A stretch of 64,000 nucleotides of DNA from an uncultured Chloroflexales bacterium (GTDB taxonomy: Bacteria > Chloroflexota > Chloroflexia > Chloroflexales > Chloroflexaceae). Shown piece after piece: positions 34,726 to 43,094 of the stretch. The notes under the pieces were generated by a model. The model had not been told where the DNA came from. It worked only from the letters and a program-made list of their open reading frames with translations, and did not search any database. The position numbers and the translations under genes were made by a program. The first letter of the stretch is position 1, and every line of letters starts with the position of its first letter. The DNA lies in assembly GCA_937902315.1 (NCBI GenBank), contig CALGUG010000019.1, positions 1-64,000 on the forward strand, given 5' to 3'.

Positions 34726-36210
34726 TTAAAGCGCGAGCTGCTTTGGATCGACCACTTGGAAGGCGCTGCTGGTTTCGAAGTTCTGGTCGCCGAGTGTGGC
34801 GGTGCTGCGCAGGCTGATTTCGTACAGTCCGGCTGGCAGACCTTCGATGCTATGTTGTAGCTCGTTTTCGAGGCTTTTTAAGCGCTGTTTTTGCTTGAAC
34901 TCGCCATCGACTTGCACTAGCTCAAGCTCGAGAGGGAGATGGGACCTATCTAAGCCGATGGTCTTGATATCGAGCACAACTGGCTCATCCACGGCGTACA
35001 GCTCCTCTGTTTTCAGTTTGATACCGGCTCGGCTATCCCCTCCAAGCTCAGGCAAATACTGGTGAAGTAGCTCTGTGGCAAGATCCGAGAAGAGAATATC
35101 GATCGCTCCAGAGCTATTTGGCAGCCAGCCGTGGTGTTGGGCGATCACTCGTGTTCTGTCGAGCTTCAAGCTCTGAACCTCAAGCGGCGTGGCCGCGAAT
35201 TCCGGGACGGTGCCATCGCCGTTGAGCATCCCTAGATTGGGGAGTGAGTGAAAACTGAGCGCCAAACGCCCATCCGACTCGAAGAAGGCGGTCTGATAGG
35301 TGTCTTGGTTGATACCGAGTACCGCTCGACAACTGCCCCCTGGATTGTGGTCTTTTTCATGGCGCTTCCGAGCCGTTTCGTTGATCTCGACCAATACATT
35401 GCGCGCTTTCATTGCCCGCTCCTGATCGATATTGGGAATATTGCTCAGCGCAGTGATGCGCGCATACGTCTCTCCCATCTTAACCATCGGATAGATCGGC
35501 AGAAGTTGATAACACGAGTCGAAAGAGCGCACGATCTTCGAGAGATCGGCTAGCCAGGGACCAAAGATACGTTTGGGCAAGGGCGACAGATTGTTCTCTA
35601 GGCCGTTACTTAGGACTTCGATCGTTTTGGGCGCTCCACGGTGGGGCGTGCCGAGCGTGTAGAAGCGGAAAACATCGGGGTAGCCACCGAGTAACTCGAC
35701 ATAATAACGAGCAACTAAGCCGCCCATACTGTGGGCGATCAGAATCACCTTCGCATCTTTGTTGCCGGAATAGTCGCGCCACTTGGGCAACTGCTCGCCG
35801 ATAAAGCGCTGAAGCTGGCGGGCGGGAACGCGGATATCGCGCCGCCAGTCGTAGGGAAAGGTGAAGAAATTCTGGTGGGGTTGAGGCTTGTCTCGATCGC
35901 CTTGGCTGAGTTCGAAGCGTTCGTGTAGGCGTTGTTGCACAAGGCGATAGCCCGAGCCTTTGATAAAGTTCGGGATATCGTAGATATCTTCGATCAGACG
36001 AGTGGCACGAATGCCGTCGTCGAGCTGATCGCGTTCGAGATCGTGATCGTGGAGATAGAGCTCTTCGACGCGTTTGCCCAGAGTCTGGGCTACTTTGCCA
36101 AGCGCCTGGCCTGAGATCGCCCAGAGATCTTTGCCATCTTTTTGCAATACGCTGCCCATAATGCCCGGAAGGAAGATCACAAGGTGGGGCATTGCGACTC
36201 GTTGGATCAT
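34726..36210 (-). CDS. LCAT-family alpha/beta hydrolase
   Basis: 494 aa, ATG after AGAAGGAACATCT. Lecithin:cholesterol-acyltransferase-like: HLVIFLPGIMGSVLQKDG, FPYDWRRDIR, LIAHSMGGLVARYYVE (nucleophile Ser), TLGTPHRGAPKTIEVLSNG, GDGTVPEFAAT (Asp) and AQHHGWLPNS (His). The last 100 residues (LELELVQVDGEFKQ to SSAFQVV) look like an Ig-like beta domain. No signal peptide, so probably cytosolic; acts on lipid or acyl esters, substrate unknown. Monocistronic. Confidence 0.85.
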   Translation of the reverse strand: MIQRVAMPHLVIFLPGIMGSVLQKDGKDLWAISGQALGKVAQTLGKRVEELYLHDHDLERDQLDDGIRATRLIEDIYDIPNFIKGSGYRLVQQRLHERFELSQGDRDKPQPHQNFFTFPYDWRRDIRVPARQLQRFIGEQLPKWRDYSGNKDAKVILIAHSMGGLVARYYVELLGGYPDVFRFYTLGTPHRGAPKTIEVLSNGLENNLSPLPKRIFGPWLADLSKIVRSFDSCYQLLPIYPMVKMGETYARITALSNIPNIDQERAMKARNVLVEINETARKRHEKDHNPGGSCRAVLGINQDTYQTAFFESDGRLALSFHSLPNLGMLNGDGTVPEFAATPLEVQSLKLDRTRVIAQHHGWLPNSSGAIDILFSDLATELLHQYLPELGGDSRAGIKLKTEELYAVDEPVVLDIKTIGLDRSHLPLELELVQVDGEFKQKQRLKSLENELQHSIEGLPAGLYEISLRSTATLGDQNFETSSAFQVVDPKQLAL

Positions 36211-36306
36211 AGATGTTCCTTCTTTTCTGATCTAGCTTTGTTGAGTGCGATATCTACCTACATGAAACAGCTTCTCTAGGCTGAATTCGACTATGGATGA
36301 GAAATG

Positions 36307-36462
36307 ATACCAAATCGGGTTGATTACTTTTATTTGGTCTTCGGCAGAGTGGAACTTGATCTTTTTTGTTGTGAGACATTTCGCGCGACAGCGCGAAATG
36401 TCTCACAACTCTTTTCCCGTTTTTGCCTTACAAGAGCGCCATTTTGTAAACGGATCTGGCAT
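36307..36462 (+). repeat. Family B element with 19-bp perfect hairpin
   Basis: Termini ATACCAAATCGG (36307-36318) and CGGATCTGGCAT (36451-36462). Hairpin arms at 36368-36386 (GTTGTGAGACATTTCGCGC) and 36391-36409 pair perfectly around GACA. Internal GTCTTCGGCAGAGTGGAAC is shared with other copies. 156 bp. Confidence 0.88.
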
Positions 36463-36542
36463 GAAAAACGATTTTGTTTTGAGGAGGGCAGCACTGGAAG
36501 CGCAGCCTTTGCCGTGCTTCCGGTGAATGAGGGGAGATTATC

Positions 36543-36693
36543 CTAAATCCAAAAGAACACTTTCTTTTCGGCCTTCGGCAGAGCTAAACTTGACTGTATT
36601 TGTTGTATGACATTTCGCGTCATAGCGCGAAATGTCATACAACTCCTTCCCTCGTTTTGTTTTTAGGAAGTGTGAAGGTCTTTAAGTTTGGTG
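36543..36693 (+). repeat. Family B element with 18-bp perfect hairpin
   Basis: Left end CTAAATCC (decayed), then GCCTTCGGCAGAGCTAAAC; hairpin arms 36602-36619 (GTTGTATGACATTTCGCG) and 36626-36643. The right end (GTCTTTAAGTTTGGTGTTAG) runs into the stop codon of the M42 peptidase gene. Confidence 0.8.
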
Positions 36694-37737
36694 TTAGCCC
36701 TGTTTGGGTGTACGCACAAAAGCGCAGAGCCATTCGACCAAAGCTTCCATATCGTCGAGGTTGCCGGTCTCGAAGGGGCTGTGGGTGTAACGCGCGGCGA
36801 AGGCGACCATCGCCGAAGGGATATCAGCCCGCATCAGGGCTGCGCCGTCGCTGCCGAACGAGCCGAAGATGGCGTGCTGGATCGGGATATTGTTGTCGTT
36901 AGCGACCTTCTCGAGCGCAGCGGTTAACTTGTGGTCGTAGTGCACCATGGCGTCTTTGTGAACCAAGACTGGGCCTTTGCCCAAGGCGAGCGGAATGGCC
37001 TGCTGGTTGACGGTCGGAATATCGCCCGCTAGGCCGATCTCAACCACGATGGCGGCATCGAAGTCTTCGCGCGCTGCCAGTGCCGACGCACCGATCAGAC
37101 CGATCTCTTCTTGCACGCTGGCTACCAATGTCACATCCCAAGCGCGCTCTTCGAGCGGAACACGGTGCAGCACTTCGCTGATCACGGCCAAAGGCACGCG
37201 GTCATCGAGCGCCTTGCCGACTACATTGCGTCCGAACAGCTCGGTGCTGGCATGCCAAACGACGCGCGTGCCGGGGGTGACGCCGCGCTCTTGCAGCTCC
37301 TCAGCCGAGAGGCCAGTGTCGACCCAGAAGTCGTTCCACGTCAGCTCGGAGGGGTTGGGCAGGACCAGTGTGGCGGCGTGGCCGCTGGCCGAGGCGATCA
37401 CGCCCGGAATGGGGCCGGAGCGAGCCAAAATCGTAACGCGCTGCCCGACTGTGAACCAGTCGCGCAGGCTGGTAGTACGCTGCCAAGCTTGGCCGTTGGC
37501 TAGCCAGAGAAAGCCGCGTGGGTCGATCGCGCGCACCAAGTAGCAGAGCTCGTCGGCGTGGGCGATCAGCAGCAGTTTGGGGCCGGAGCCGTTGGTGCGG
37601 GCGATCACATTGCCGATCTTCGTACGCTCGGTGCTTGCGCCCAGCTCTTGCCAATGCTTTTCGATATAGTCAAGGACGACCGCCTCTTGACCTACAGGGC
37701 CGTCAAGCTCGGTTAATTCTTTAATCAGCTCGAACAC
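36694..37737 (-). CDS. M42-family aminopeptidase/glucanase-like metallopeptidase
   Basis: 347 aa, GTG start after AAGGAAA. FrvX/M42 fold: LTELDGPVGQEAVV, LLIAHADELCYLV (metal His, Asp), VVGKALDDRVPLAV (bridging Asp), VASVQEEIGLIGASA (catalytic and metal Glu), VVEIGLAGD, and FAARYTHSPFETGN (metal His). Usually large tetrahedral aminopeptidases in the cytosol that degrade peptides; some are annotated as endoglucanases. VVEIG replaces the common VDVT(x)A, but the final Asp is kept. Its 3' end touches a family B element. Confidence 0.88.
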   Translation of the reverse strand: MFELIKELTELDGPVGQEAVVLDYIEKHWQELGASTERTKIGNVIARTNGSGPKLLLIAHADELCYLVRAIDPRGFLWLANGQAWQRTTSLRDWFTVGQRVTILARSGPIPGVIASASGHAATLVLPNPSELTWNDFWVDTGLSAEELQERGVTPGTRVVWHASTELFGRNVVGKALDDRVPLAVISEVLHRVPLEERAWDVTLVASVQEEIGLIGASALAAREDFDAAIVVEIGLAGDIPTVNQQAIPLALGKGPVLVHKDAMVHYDHKLTAALEKVANDNNIPIQHAIFGSFGSDGAALMRADIPSAMVAFAARYTHSPFETGNLDDMEALVEWLCAFVRTPKQG

Positions 37738-37817
37738 TGTCGCTTTCCTTGGAAGTTAGTAGATCGAACGCTGAGCGTATGCCATCTTGCTATTGACATA
37801 CGCTCAAGCTACACGTT

Positions 37818-38909
37818 TTAGTCGAATACGATCACAGAGCGCAGGGTCTCGCCCCGTTTCATGGCCTCAAAGGCCTCTTCGGTGTCGTTTAGATCGATGG
37901 TTCGGCTGACTACGCCGTCGAGGTTGAGCTTGCCTTGGCGGTACCATTCGGCCAGCATGGGGAAGTCGCGCGTGGGCAGACAGTCGCCGTACCACGAGAC
38001 GCCCAGCTTGCCGCCCAAGTCGAAGAAGCGCTGCAGTTCGAGTTCGAGCTTGGGGCCCGGGCCGGGCACGCCGATCATAATACAGGTGCCAGCCAAGTCG
38101 CGCGAGAAGAGTGCCTGCTCGAGGGTTTGCGGGATACCGACCGCCTCGAAGGAGTAGTTGACGCCGAAGCCGCCCGTCAGCTCCTTGATCTTGGCGATAG
38201 GATCGCCTTGTTTGGGGTTGACGGTGTGGGTCGCGCCGAAGGCTTTGGCCCATTCCAGCTTTTGGTCGTCGAGGTCGACGGCGATGATCGTGGTCGCACC
38301 GGCGATTTTGGCGCCGCTGATCACGCTGTCGCCGACGCCGCCGCAGCCGAAGACCGCCACGCTGCTGCCGGGCTGTACCTCGGCGGCATAGAGCGCTGCG
38401 CCGACGCCTGTCATAACGCCGCAGCCGATCAGCGACATTTGAGGCGCTGGCAGTTTGGAATCATAGGGGACAGCTTGTTTGGCATGCACAAGGGTGTGAG
38501 TACAGAAGGTGCCGATGCCCAGTACGGGGTTGAGGGTCAGGCCGTCGAGCGTTTGCATGCGCTTTTCGGCGTTTAAGCTGGCGGCGCAGAAATTGGGTTT
38601 GCCAGCTTTGCAGAAGCGACATTCGCCACAGGGAGCGCGCCACGCCAAGATCACATGGTCGCCCTCTTTGACGTTGCTTACGCCCGGGCCAACCGCCTCG
38701 ATAATGCCGGCGCCTTCGTGCCCCAAGAGGAAGGGATAACCTTCCGTGCCATAGGTGCCGTTGCGAAAGCCGAGATCGGTATGGCAGACGCCAGAGGCGA
38801 GGATTTTGACACGCACTTCGTTCGGGCCCGGATCGCCGATCGTGAACTCTTCGATACTGACCGCTTCTCCGGGTTTGCGCGCAATCGCGCCACGAGCTGT
38901 GATCGCCAT
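37818..38909 (-). CDS. Zinc-dependent alcohol dehydrogenase (mycothiol/glutathione-type MDR)
   Basis: 363 aa from ATG 38909 (TTTGGAGGTGTATCA). Medium-chain dehydrogenase: GVCHTDLGFRNG and GHEGAGIIEAVG (catalytic Zn), CGECRFCKAGKPNFC (structural Zn), GCGVMTGVGAAL, and VAVFGCGGVGDSVI (NAD loop). Most like the S-(hydroxymethyl)-thiol/NDMA-dependent class, which oxidises formaldehyde-thiol adducts or alcohols with NAD; which thiol is used is not evident. Downstream, but 80 bp away from, M42 peptidase on the same strand. Confidence 0.9.
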   Translation of the reverse strand: MAITARGAIARKPGEAVSIEEFTIGDPGPNEVRVKILASGVCHTDLGFRNGTYGTEGYPFLLGHEGAGIIEAVGPGVSNVKEGDHVILAWRAPCGECRFCKAGKPNFCAASLNAEKRMQTLDGLTLNPVLGIGTFCTHTLVHAKQAVPYDSKLPAPQMSLIGCGVMTGVGAALYAAEVQPGSSVAVFGCGGVGDSVISGAKIAGATTIIAVDLDDQKLEWAKAFGATHTVNPKQGDPIAKIKELTGGFGVNYSFEAVGIPQTLEQALFSRDLAGTCIMIGVPGPGPKLELELQRFFDLGGKLGVSWYGDCLPTRDFPMLAEWYRQGKLNLDGVVSRTIDLNDTEEAFEAMKRGETLRSVIVFD

Positions 38910-39065
38910 TGATACACCTCCAAATATTTGCGGATCTCTTCCACTTGTTGCTGTCGCCACAGTATACCAGAGAGCGCGCCCATTCTTCAAATAAACCTTT
39001 CGCTTTGGCAAGGCCAACAAAAGAGCGAATCAGCTTGATTCCACATAGTATTCTGCGGGCGCGCT

Positions 39066-39190
39066 CAGACTCCCTTCTCCCGCCATTGCGGGAGAAGGGT
39101 CGGGGATGAGGGCAGGTTCTACGCTCTGATAGCCGAAGGCGGACGCGCTAGCAGCCGAATGGGAGGTTACAACCTTTTCGCCAATACAAT
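39066..39190 (+). repeat. Common hairpin repeat plus family A single unit
   Basis: CCCTTCTCCCGC...GCGGGAGAAGGG (39071-39099), then core TAGCCGAAGGCGGACGCG at 39130-39147 and outer arm CTAGCAGCCGAATGGGAGG...TTTTCGCC. Occupies the middle of the 400-bp gap between the dehydrogenase start and the flotillin end. Confidence 0.8.
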
Positions 39191-39263
39191 ACTTGACATA
39201 AGAAGCGGGCGCTGTTTGGGAGGAAATGTAGCATGTCAGTGTGCTAAAAGGCTCGGGAATGAA

Positions 39264-39291
39264 ATGGGGTGGCTAGGAACAGCCACCCCAT
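39264..39291 (-). terminator. Rho-independent terminator of the flotillin-like gene
   Basis: ATGGGGTGGCT (39264-39274) pairs with AGCCACCCCAT (39281-39291); the minus strand continues TTCATTCCC. 22 bp past the stop. Confidence 0.85.
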
Positions 39292-39312
39292 CGCAGACGG
39301 TTGCGAAGCGTA

Positions 39313-41538
39313 CTAGCTTTGGTTGAGGAAGTCGCTTAGCTTCTGATTGGCCATGCTCGGCATCAAGGTTATAGCGCCTTGTAGCTTATAGATCACCTTC
39401 ATCTGCTCGGGGCTGGCCTTGCTGGCTGCCACCTCCAGTGCCTCGCCGACGGTCAAGCTTGAGCGCTCCTCTTCGCTTAGCAAGGTCATCGCCAAGGCCC
39501 CTGCTTCGAGCAAAAGCGGCTGGAGCGCGTTGTTATCGAAGACATCGATGCTCTTGGCCGTGCTTTCGACCGTATGGCTGCCGTTGGGGCCGACAAAGCG
39601 GTCGACTAAGCGTCCGCCCAGATCCTTGAGCGGAGCGGGCGCAGTTTTGATCAGGTTGTCGAGGCCATCGCCGAAGCTGATCATACGCAATACATGCTGG
39701 GCGGCGTCGGGCGTGCCGTAGAGCTTGAAGTCCATGGAAGCCACCGCCTCGCCCAAAGCCTTGGCTTGGGCCACACCGATCTCGACTTGGGCGTTGACGC
39801 GGATGCGCTCGAGTTCGAGCTGCTGGGCCACACTGTCGTGGGCTGCCAGTGCGTCGGCCATTGCGCGCTGACCTTCGGCCTCGGCCAGGGCACGCGCTTT
39901 GATCGCCTCTGCTTCGGCCAGACCACGGGCTTTGATCGCTTCCGCTTCGCGCTGAGCGGCTTCGGCCTTGGCTGCGATGATCTCGGCTTCGGCCAGACCA
40001 GGCGCGGCAGCGGCGGCGCGTTGGGCTTCGGCGCGCAGTTTTTCGGCGTCTGCCATGGCTTGGGCTTCGGTGCGGCGTGCCTCCGCCATCTTGATAGCGG
40101 CGGTCGCTTCGGCCTCGGCCTTCTGGTTGAGGGCGGTCGCTTCGGCCTCGGCATCTTTGATGCGCTTGAAGGCTTCGATCTCGACCTCGTTGCGGCGGTT
40201 GATCATCTCGCGCTGAGCGTCGCGCTCGGCATTGATGATCTGGATCTGGGCTTCGCGCTCGGCAGCCGCTCTCTCTTGAACGGTGTAGACTTGCTGCTCG
40301 GCGGCCTCTTTCTCTGCCGCGATCTTGAGGCGCTCGGCTTCGGCGCTCTCCAAACGGGCCTGCTCTTGGGCCAGCGCGATCAGACGCTCTTGGTTGGCGA
40401 CCTGAATGGCCTGCTCGCGTAGAACGGCGCTGCGTTGCACTTCGCGCTCGCGCTCTTGCTCGGCCAACTGAATGGCTTGCTGTTTGCGCTGCTCGGCCAG
40501 ACGCACCGCTTGTTCCTTCTCTTGCTCGGCTTCGGCAACGGCGCGCTCTTTGAGCACACGGGCCAGCTCGGCGGCGCGCTGCTGTTCGTAGGCGGCCTGT
40601 TCGGCGGCGCTCTTCTCTTCGGCGAGGCGAATCGCGATCTCGCGCTGTTGGGTGGCGCGTGCTTGGGCCAAGTTGCGCTCAAGCGACAGCTTCTCTTGTT
40701 CGACAGCAGCGTTGCGAATCGCGATCTGCAGTTCGGTGTTGCGCTCGATCTCGTTGGCTTCGTAGCGCGAGTTCGCGTTCTGACGAGCCAGCTCGATCTG
40801 TTTCTGCTGCTCGATCTCGTTGCGCTCGCGTTCGGCGGCTGCGTTGCGCTTAGCGATCTCGGTTTGGGTCAGTTGGTCGATCTCGTTACGCTCTTTCAAA
40901 GCGTTTTGGATCACTTGGGCGTTGGCGCGAGCTACTTGGGCACCGAAGACATCGTCGACGCCGAAGCTACCTTGGCGGGCGCTCTTGAGGGTAGTGATCG
41001 AGACCGACTCGAGCACTAGACCGTTTTCGGCCAAGTCGGCGCGCACCAAGTTTTGCACCCGCTCGACAAACTTTTCGCGCTCTTGGTGGAGCGACATCAG
41101 CGAGAAGGTCGCCGCTACATCGCGCAGGGCACCTTCCAGCTTGCTCTCGACCAAGCGTTTGACGCTATCGGTATTGACTTCGCCTCCACCGATGGTACGT
41201 GCCGCTCGCTCGATATCTTCGGCGATCGGATTGACCTTGATGTAGAAGATGGCGCGAATATCGGCGTATTGCGGGTCGATAGTGAGCAGCGCGTTGGCTT
41301 CAGTACGCTCGATATCGATATCCATCGTGCGCAGGTCGACCCAGGTGATCTGGTGGAGGGCCGGGAAGACCCAGCCGCCGCCGTTGAAGACCACCCGAGG
41401 TTTGCCGCTACCAGTTCGGACATAGGTTCGGTCTGCAGGCGCTTTAACATAAAAGCGCGAGATTGCGAAGCCGATCGCTAAAATGACGAGGATGATGACA
41501 CCAGCGATGATCGCAATCGTGACAGCGAGGGTGGGCAT
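39313..41538 (-). CDS. Flotillin-like SPFH/Band 7 protein
   Basis: 741 aa. One N-terminal membrane segment (residues 4-28), SPFH domain (about 30-215: RTYVRTGSGKPRVVFNGGGWVFPALHQI, IFYIKV, VERVQNLVRADLAENGLVLESVSITTLK), then some 330 residues of Ala/Glu/Arg/Gln heptads, the longest coiled coil in the window, and a C-terminal domain (about 575-741). The AEAE/AEAI repeats are the flotillin hallmark. Organises membrane microdomains. Paired with the NfeD/YqiJ-like gene 105 bp upstream, as in yqiJ-yqiK of E. coli. Confidence 0.92.
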   Translation of the reverse strand: MPTLAVTIAIIAGVIILVILAIGFAISRFYVKAPADRTYVRTGSGKPRVVFNGGGWVFPALHQITWVDLRTMDIDIERTEANALLTIDPQYADIRAIFYIKVNPIAEDIERAARTIGGGEVNTDSVKRLVESKLEGALRDVAATFSLMSLHQEREKFVERVQNLVRADLAENGLVLESVSITTLKSARQGSFGVDDVFGAQVARANAQVIQNALKERNEIDQLTQTEIAKRNAAAERERNEIEQQKQIELARQNANSRYEANEIERNTELQIAIRNAAVEQEKLSLERNLAQARATQQREIAIRLAEEKSAAEQAAYEQQRAAELARVLKERAVAEAEQEKEQAVRLAEQRKQQAIQLAEQEREREVQRSAVLREQAIQVANQERLIALAQEQARLESAEAERLKIAAEKEAAEQQVYTVQERAAAEREAQIQIINAERDAQREMINRRNEVEIEAFKRIKDAEAEATALNQKAEAEATAAIKMAEARRTEAQAMADAEKLRAEAQRAAAAAPGLAEAEIIAAKAEAAQREAEAIKARGLAEAEAIKARALAEAEGQRAMADALAAHDSVAQQLELERIRVNAQVEIGVAQAKALGEAVASMDFKLYGTPDAAQHVLRMISFGDGLDNLIKTAPAPLKDLGGRLVDRFVGPNGSHTVESTAKSIDVFDNNALQPLLLEAGALAMTLLSEEERSSLTVGEALEVAASKASPEQMKVIYKLQGAITLMPSMANQKLSDFLNQS

Positions 41539-41643
41539 GGTTGCTACCTTCTTTTGTTTGGACTCTTGCGAAACCTATTCATTTCCAAGCGCTAGCAAAA
41601 GCAGCGCTACCCTACAATGGTGACTGGCGCATTCGATTGAGTG

Positions 41644-42291
41644 TTAGTGGAGGAGGCGAGCGATAAAGCGGCGCTGTTGTTTGTCGTAAGCGATCAAGGC
41701 CACTTCGCTTCGTTCAGGCGCGCTTTGATCGCCCTCGAGCACAGCGTAAACGGTGTGGAGGGTGCCATGTGCATCGCGGATGCTCACTCGCCCATAACTA
41801 GAACTAATCGATGCACTGGTCACCGTTCCAGCGCGACCAACTAATTCTTCGATTCCGATAACAGCGCTATTTTCGGCCACGAATCGACCGATAAAGCGGC
41901 TGATTCGGCCCGTTACTAAGATCGAAACAAACAAAACGACAAGAATAACGATCAGGAAGAAGAAGGAAGGGTAGCTGCCAAACAGTGTGAGCAGCAGGCT
42001 ATTGAGGATGAGACCCAAGGCTCCGATCGAGCCGAGCAAGCTCATTAAAACGATCGCGAGCGGGATTTTGCCTATACCCAGTATTCCTAAAAATGCGGAG
42101 ATGGGGCCATCGTGATCGGGAAGATCGAGGTTGCCCGTGTGATCGAGGTCGACATCGTGATCGGCATCGACATCAAGGTCGGCGTCGCCTTCGCTGATGC
42201 CTCCTACGATTTGAAGCAAGGCAAAGATCGTACAACCTGCAAGGGCGATCAAAAACGGCAGATTATACCAATCGAGCAGAAATGCGAACAC
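41644..42291 (-). CDS. NfeD/YqiJ-like OB-fold membrane protein
   Basis: 215 aa, GTG start after GAGGAGAGGAA. Three hydrophobic segments (about 8-30, 68-98, 104-128), then a C-terminal OB-fold (about 140-210: LVGRAGTVTSASISSSYGRVSIRD...VALIAYDKQQRRF). Between segments 1 and 2 lies a loop of alternating Asp and other residues (EGDADLDVDADHDVDLDH) that looks able to bind Ca2+ or another cation. Partner of the flotillin-like protein encoded next. Confidence 0.85.
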   Translation of the reverse strand: MFAFLLDWYNLPFLIALAGCTIFALLQIVGGISEGDADLDVDADHDVDLDHTGNLDLPDHDGPISAFLGILGIGKIPLAIVLMSLLGSIGALGLILNSLLLTLFGSYPSFFFLIVILVVLFVSILVTGRISRFIGRFVAENSAVIGIEELVGRAGTVTSASISSSYGRVSIRDAHGTLHTVYAVLEGDQSAPERSEVALIAYDKQQRRFIARLLH

Positions 42292-42483
42292 CGTAGTTCC
42301 TCTCCTCTTTCAGATAGGCCGATCCTTGTTTGTTAGTATATACGCGCCTGTGACCTTTTGGTTGCAACCGTAGAATAATTTTTAAAAATCTATGCTAACC
42401 CTCATCTGTTGAAAGCGAACTTTTCTATTGCTGGCATTCTATCATTTTTCCAACCCAAAGGCACGCCCAAGGCGTCGACGCTT

Positions 42484-42970
42484 CTAGCCATAAGTCATGC
42501 TTAAGCGCGTCCGCCTTCGGCTACCAAGTCATTTACCTTCCATTCAAGCCTACACCTCGCAGCTTGCGCTGCGACCTGCTCGGCGCATGCGCCTAGCAGG
42601 CTCAAACGCCGCCTTACGCTGCCGATGTTGCTTTCCATGACACAAGCGGGGGCCTACTCGCTCCCTTCGCCCGCCTTCTATGCCTTACCCAAAAGTCGTG
42701 TCGGCAGCAAAAGGCGATCGTTCGCATACCATCGCGGGAGTATCCTTGAGAGCACAGAAACATTCACCCCCTCGCCCGCAGTGCGGGAGAGGGGGCCGGG
42801 GGTGAGGGCCGATAACGCTGACTGTATGTCGATTTGTGGCTAATGTACAGCTCCCGCAAAGGCGGGAGAAGGGTCGGGGATGAGGGTAGCTTCTCTGATC
42901 TGATAGCCGAAGGCGGACGCGCTAGAAGCCGAATGAAAGGGCAAGACTTCGCCGCCAAAGCTTGCAGACG
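42484..42970. repeat. Family A inverted pair with nested hairpin repeats
   Basis: Left core at 42506-42523 (complement), right core TAGCCGAAGGCGGACGCG at 42904-42921. Inside are a region homologous in inverted orientation to 1-172 (42690-42790) and two CTCCCGC/GCGGGAG hairpins (42775-42795, 42846-42872). The longest family A pair here, about 490 bp. No gene in this 800-bp gap. Confidence 0.75.
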
Positions 42971-43036
42971 ATCGATAGGCTGCGCTACCGGGCAGTGCAG
43001 TTTGAGCACGCGAAGCAGATTGCACTCTGCCGAAGG

Positions 43037-43071
43037 CAAAAAATAACGAGTGTCGAATGTATCGACACTCG
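43037..43071 (-). terminator. Rho-independent terminator of dnaN
   Basis: CGAGTGTCGA (43047-43056) pairs with TCGACACTCG (43062-43071); the minus strand continues TTATTTTTTG. 24 bp past the dnaN stop. Confidence 0.92.
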
Positions 43072-43094
43072 TCAAGACAATTCTCAAAGTTCGC

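Noticed and set aside
39694..40422. 242-codon plus-strand ORF and others opposite the flotillin coiled coil
   Set aside because: Low-complexity antisense translation of Ala/Glu repeats.
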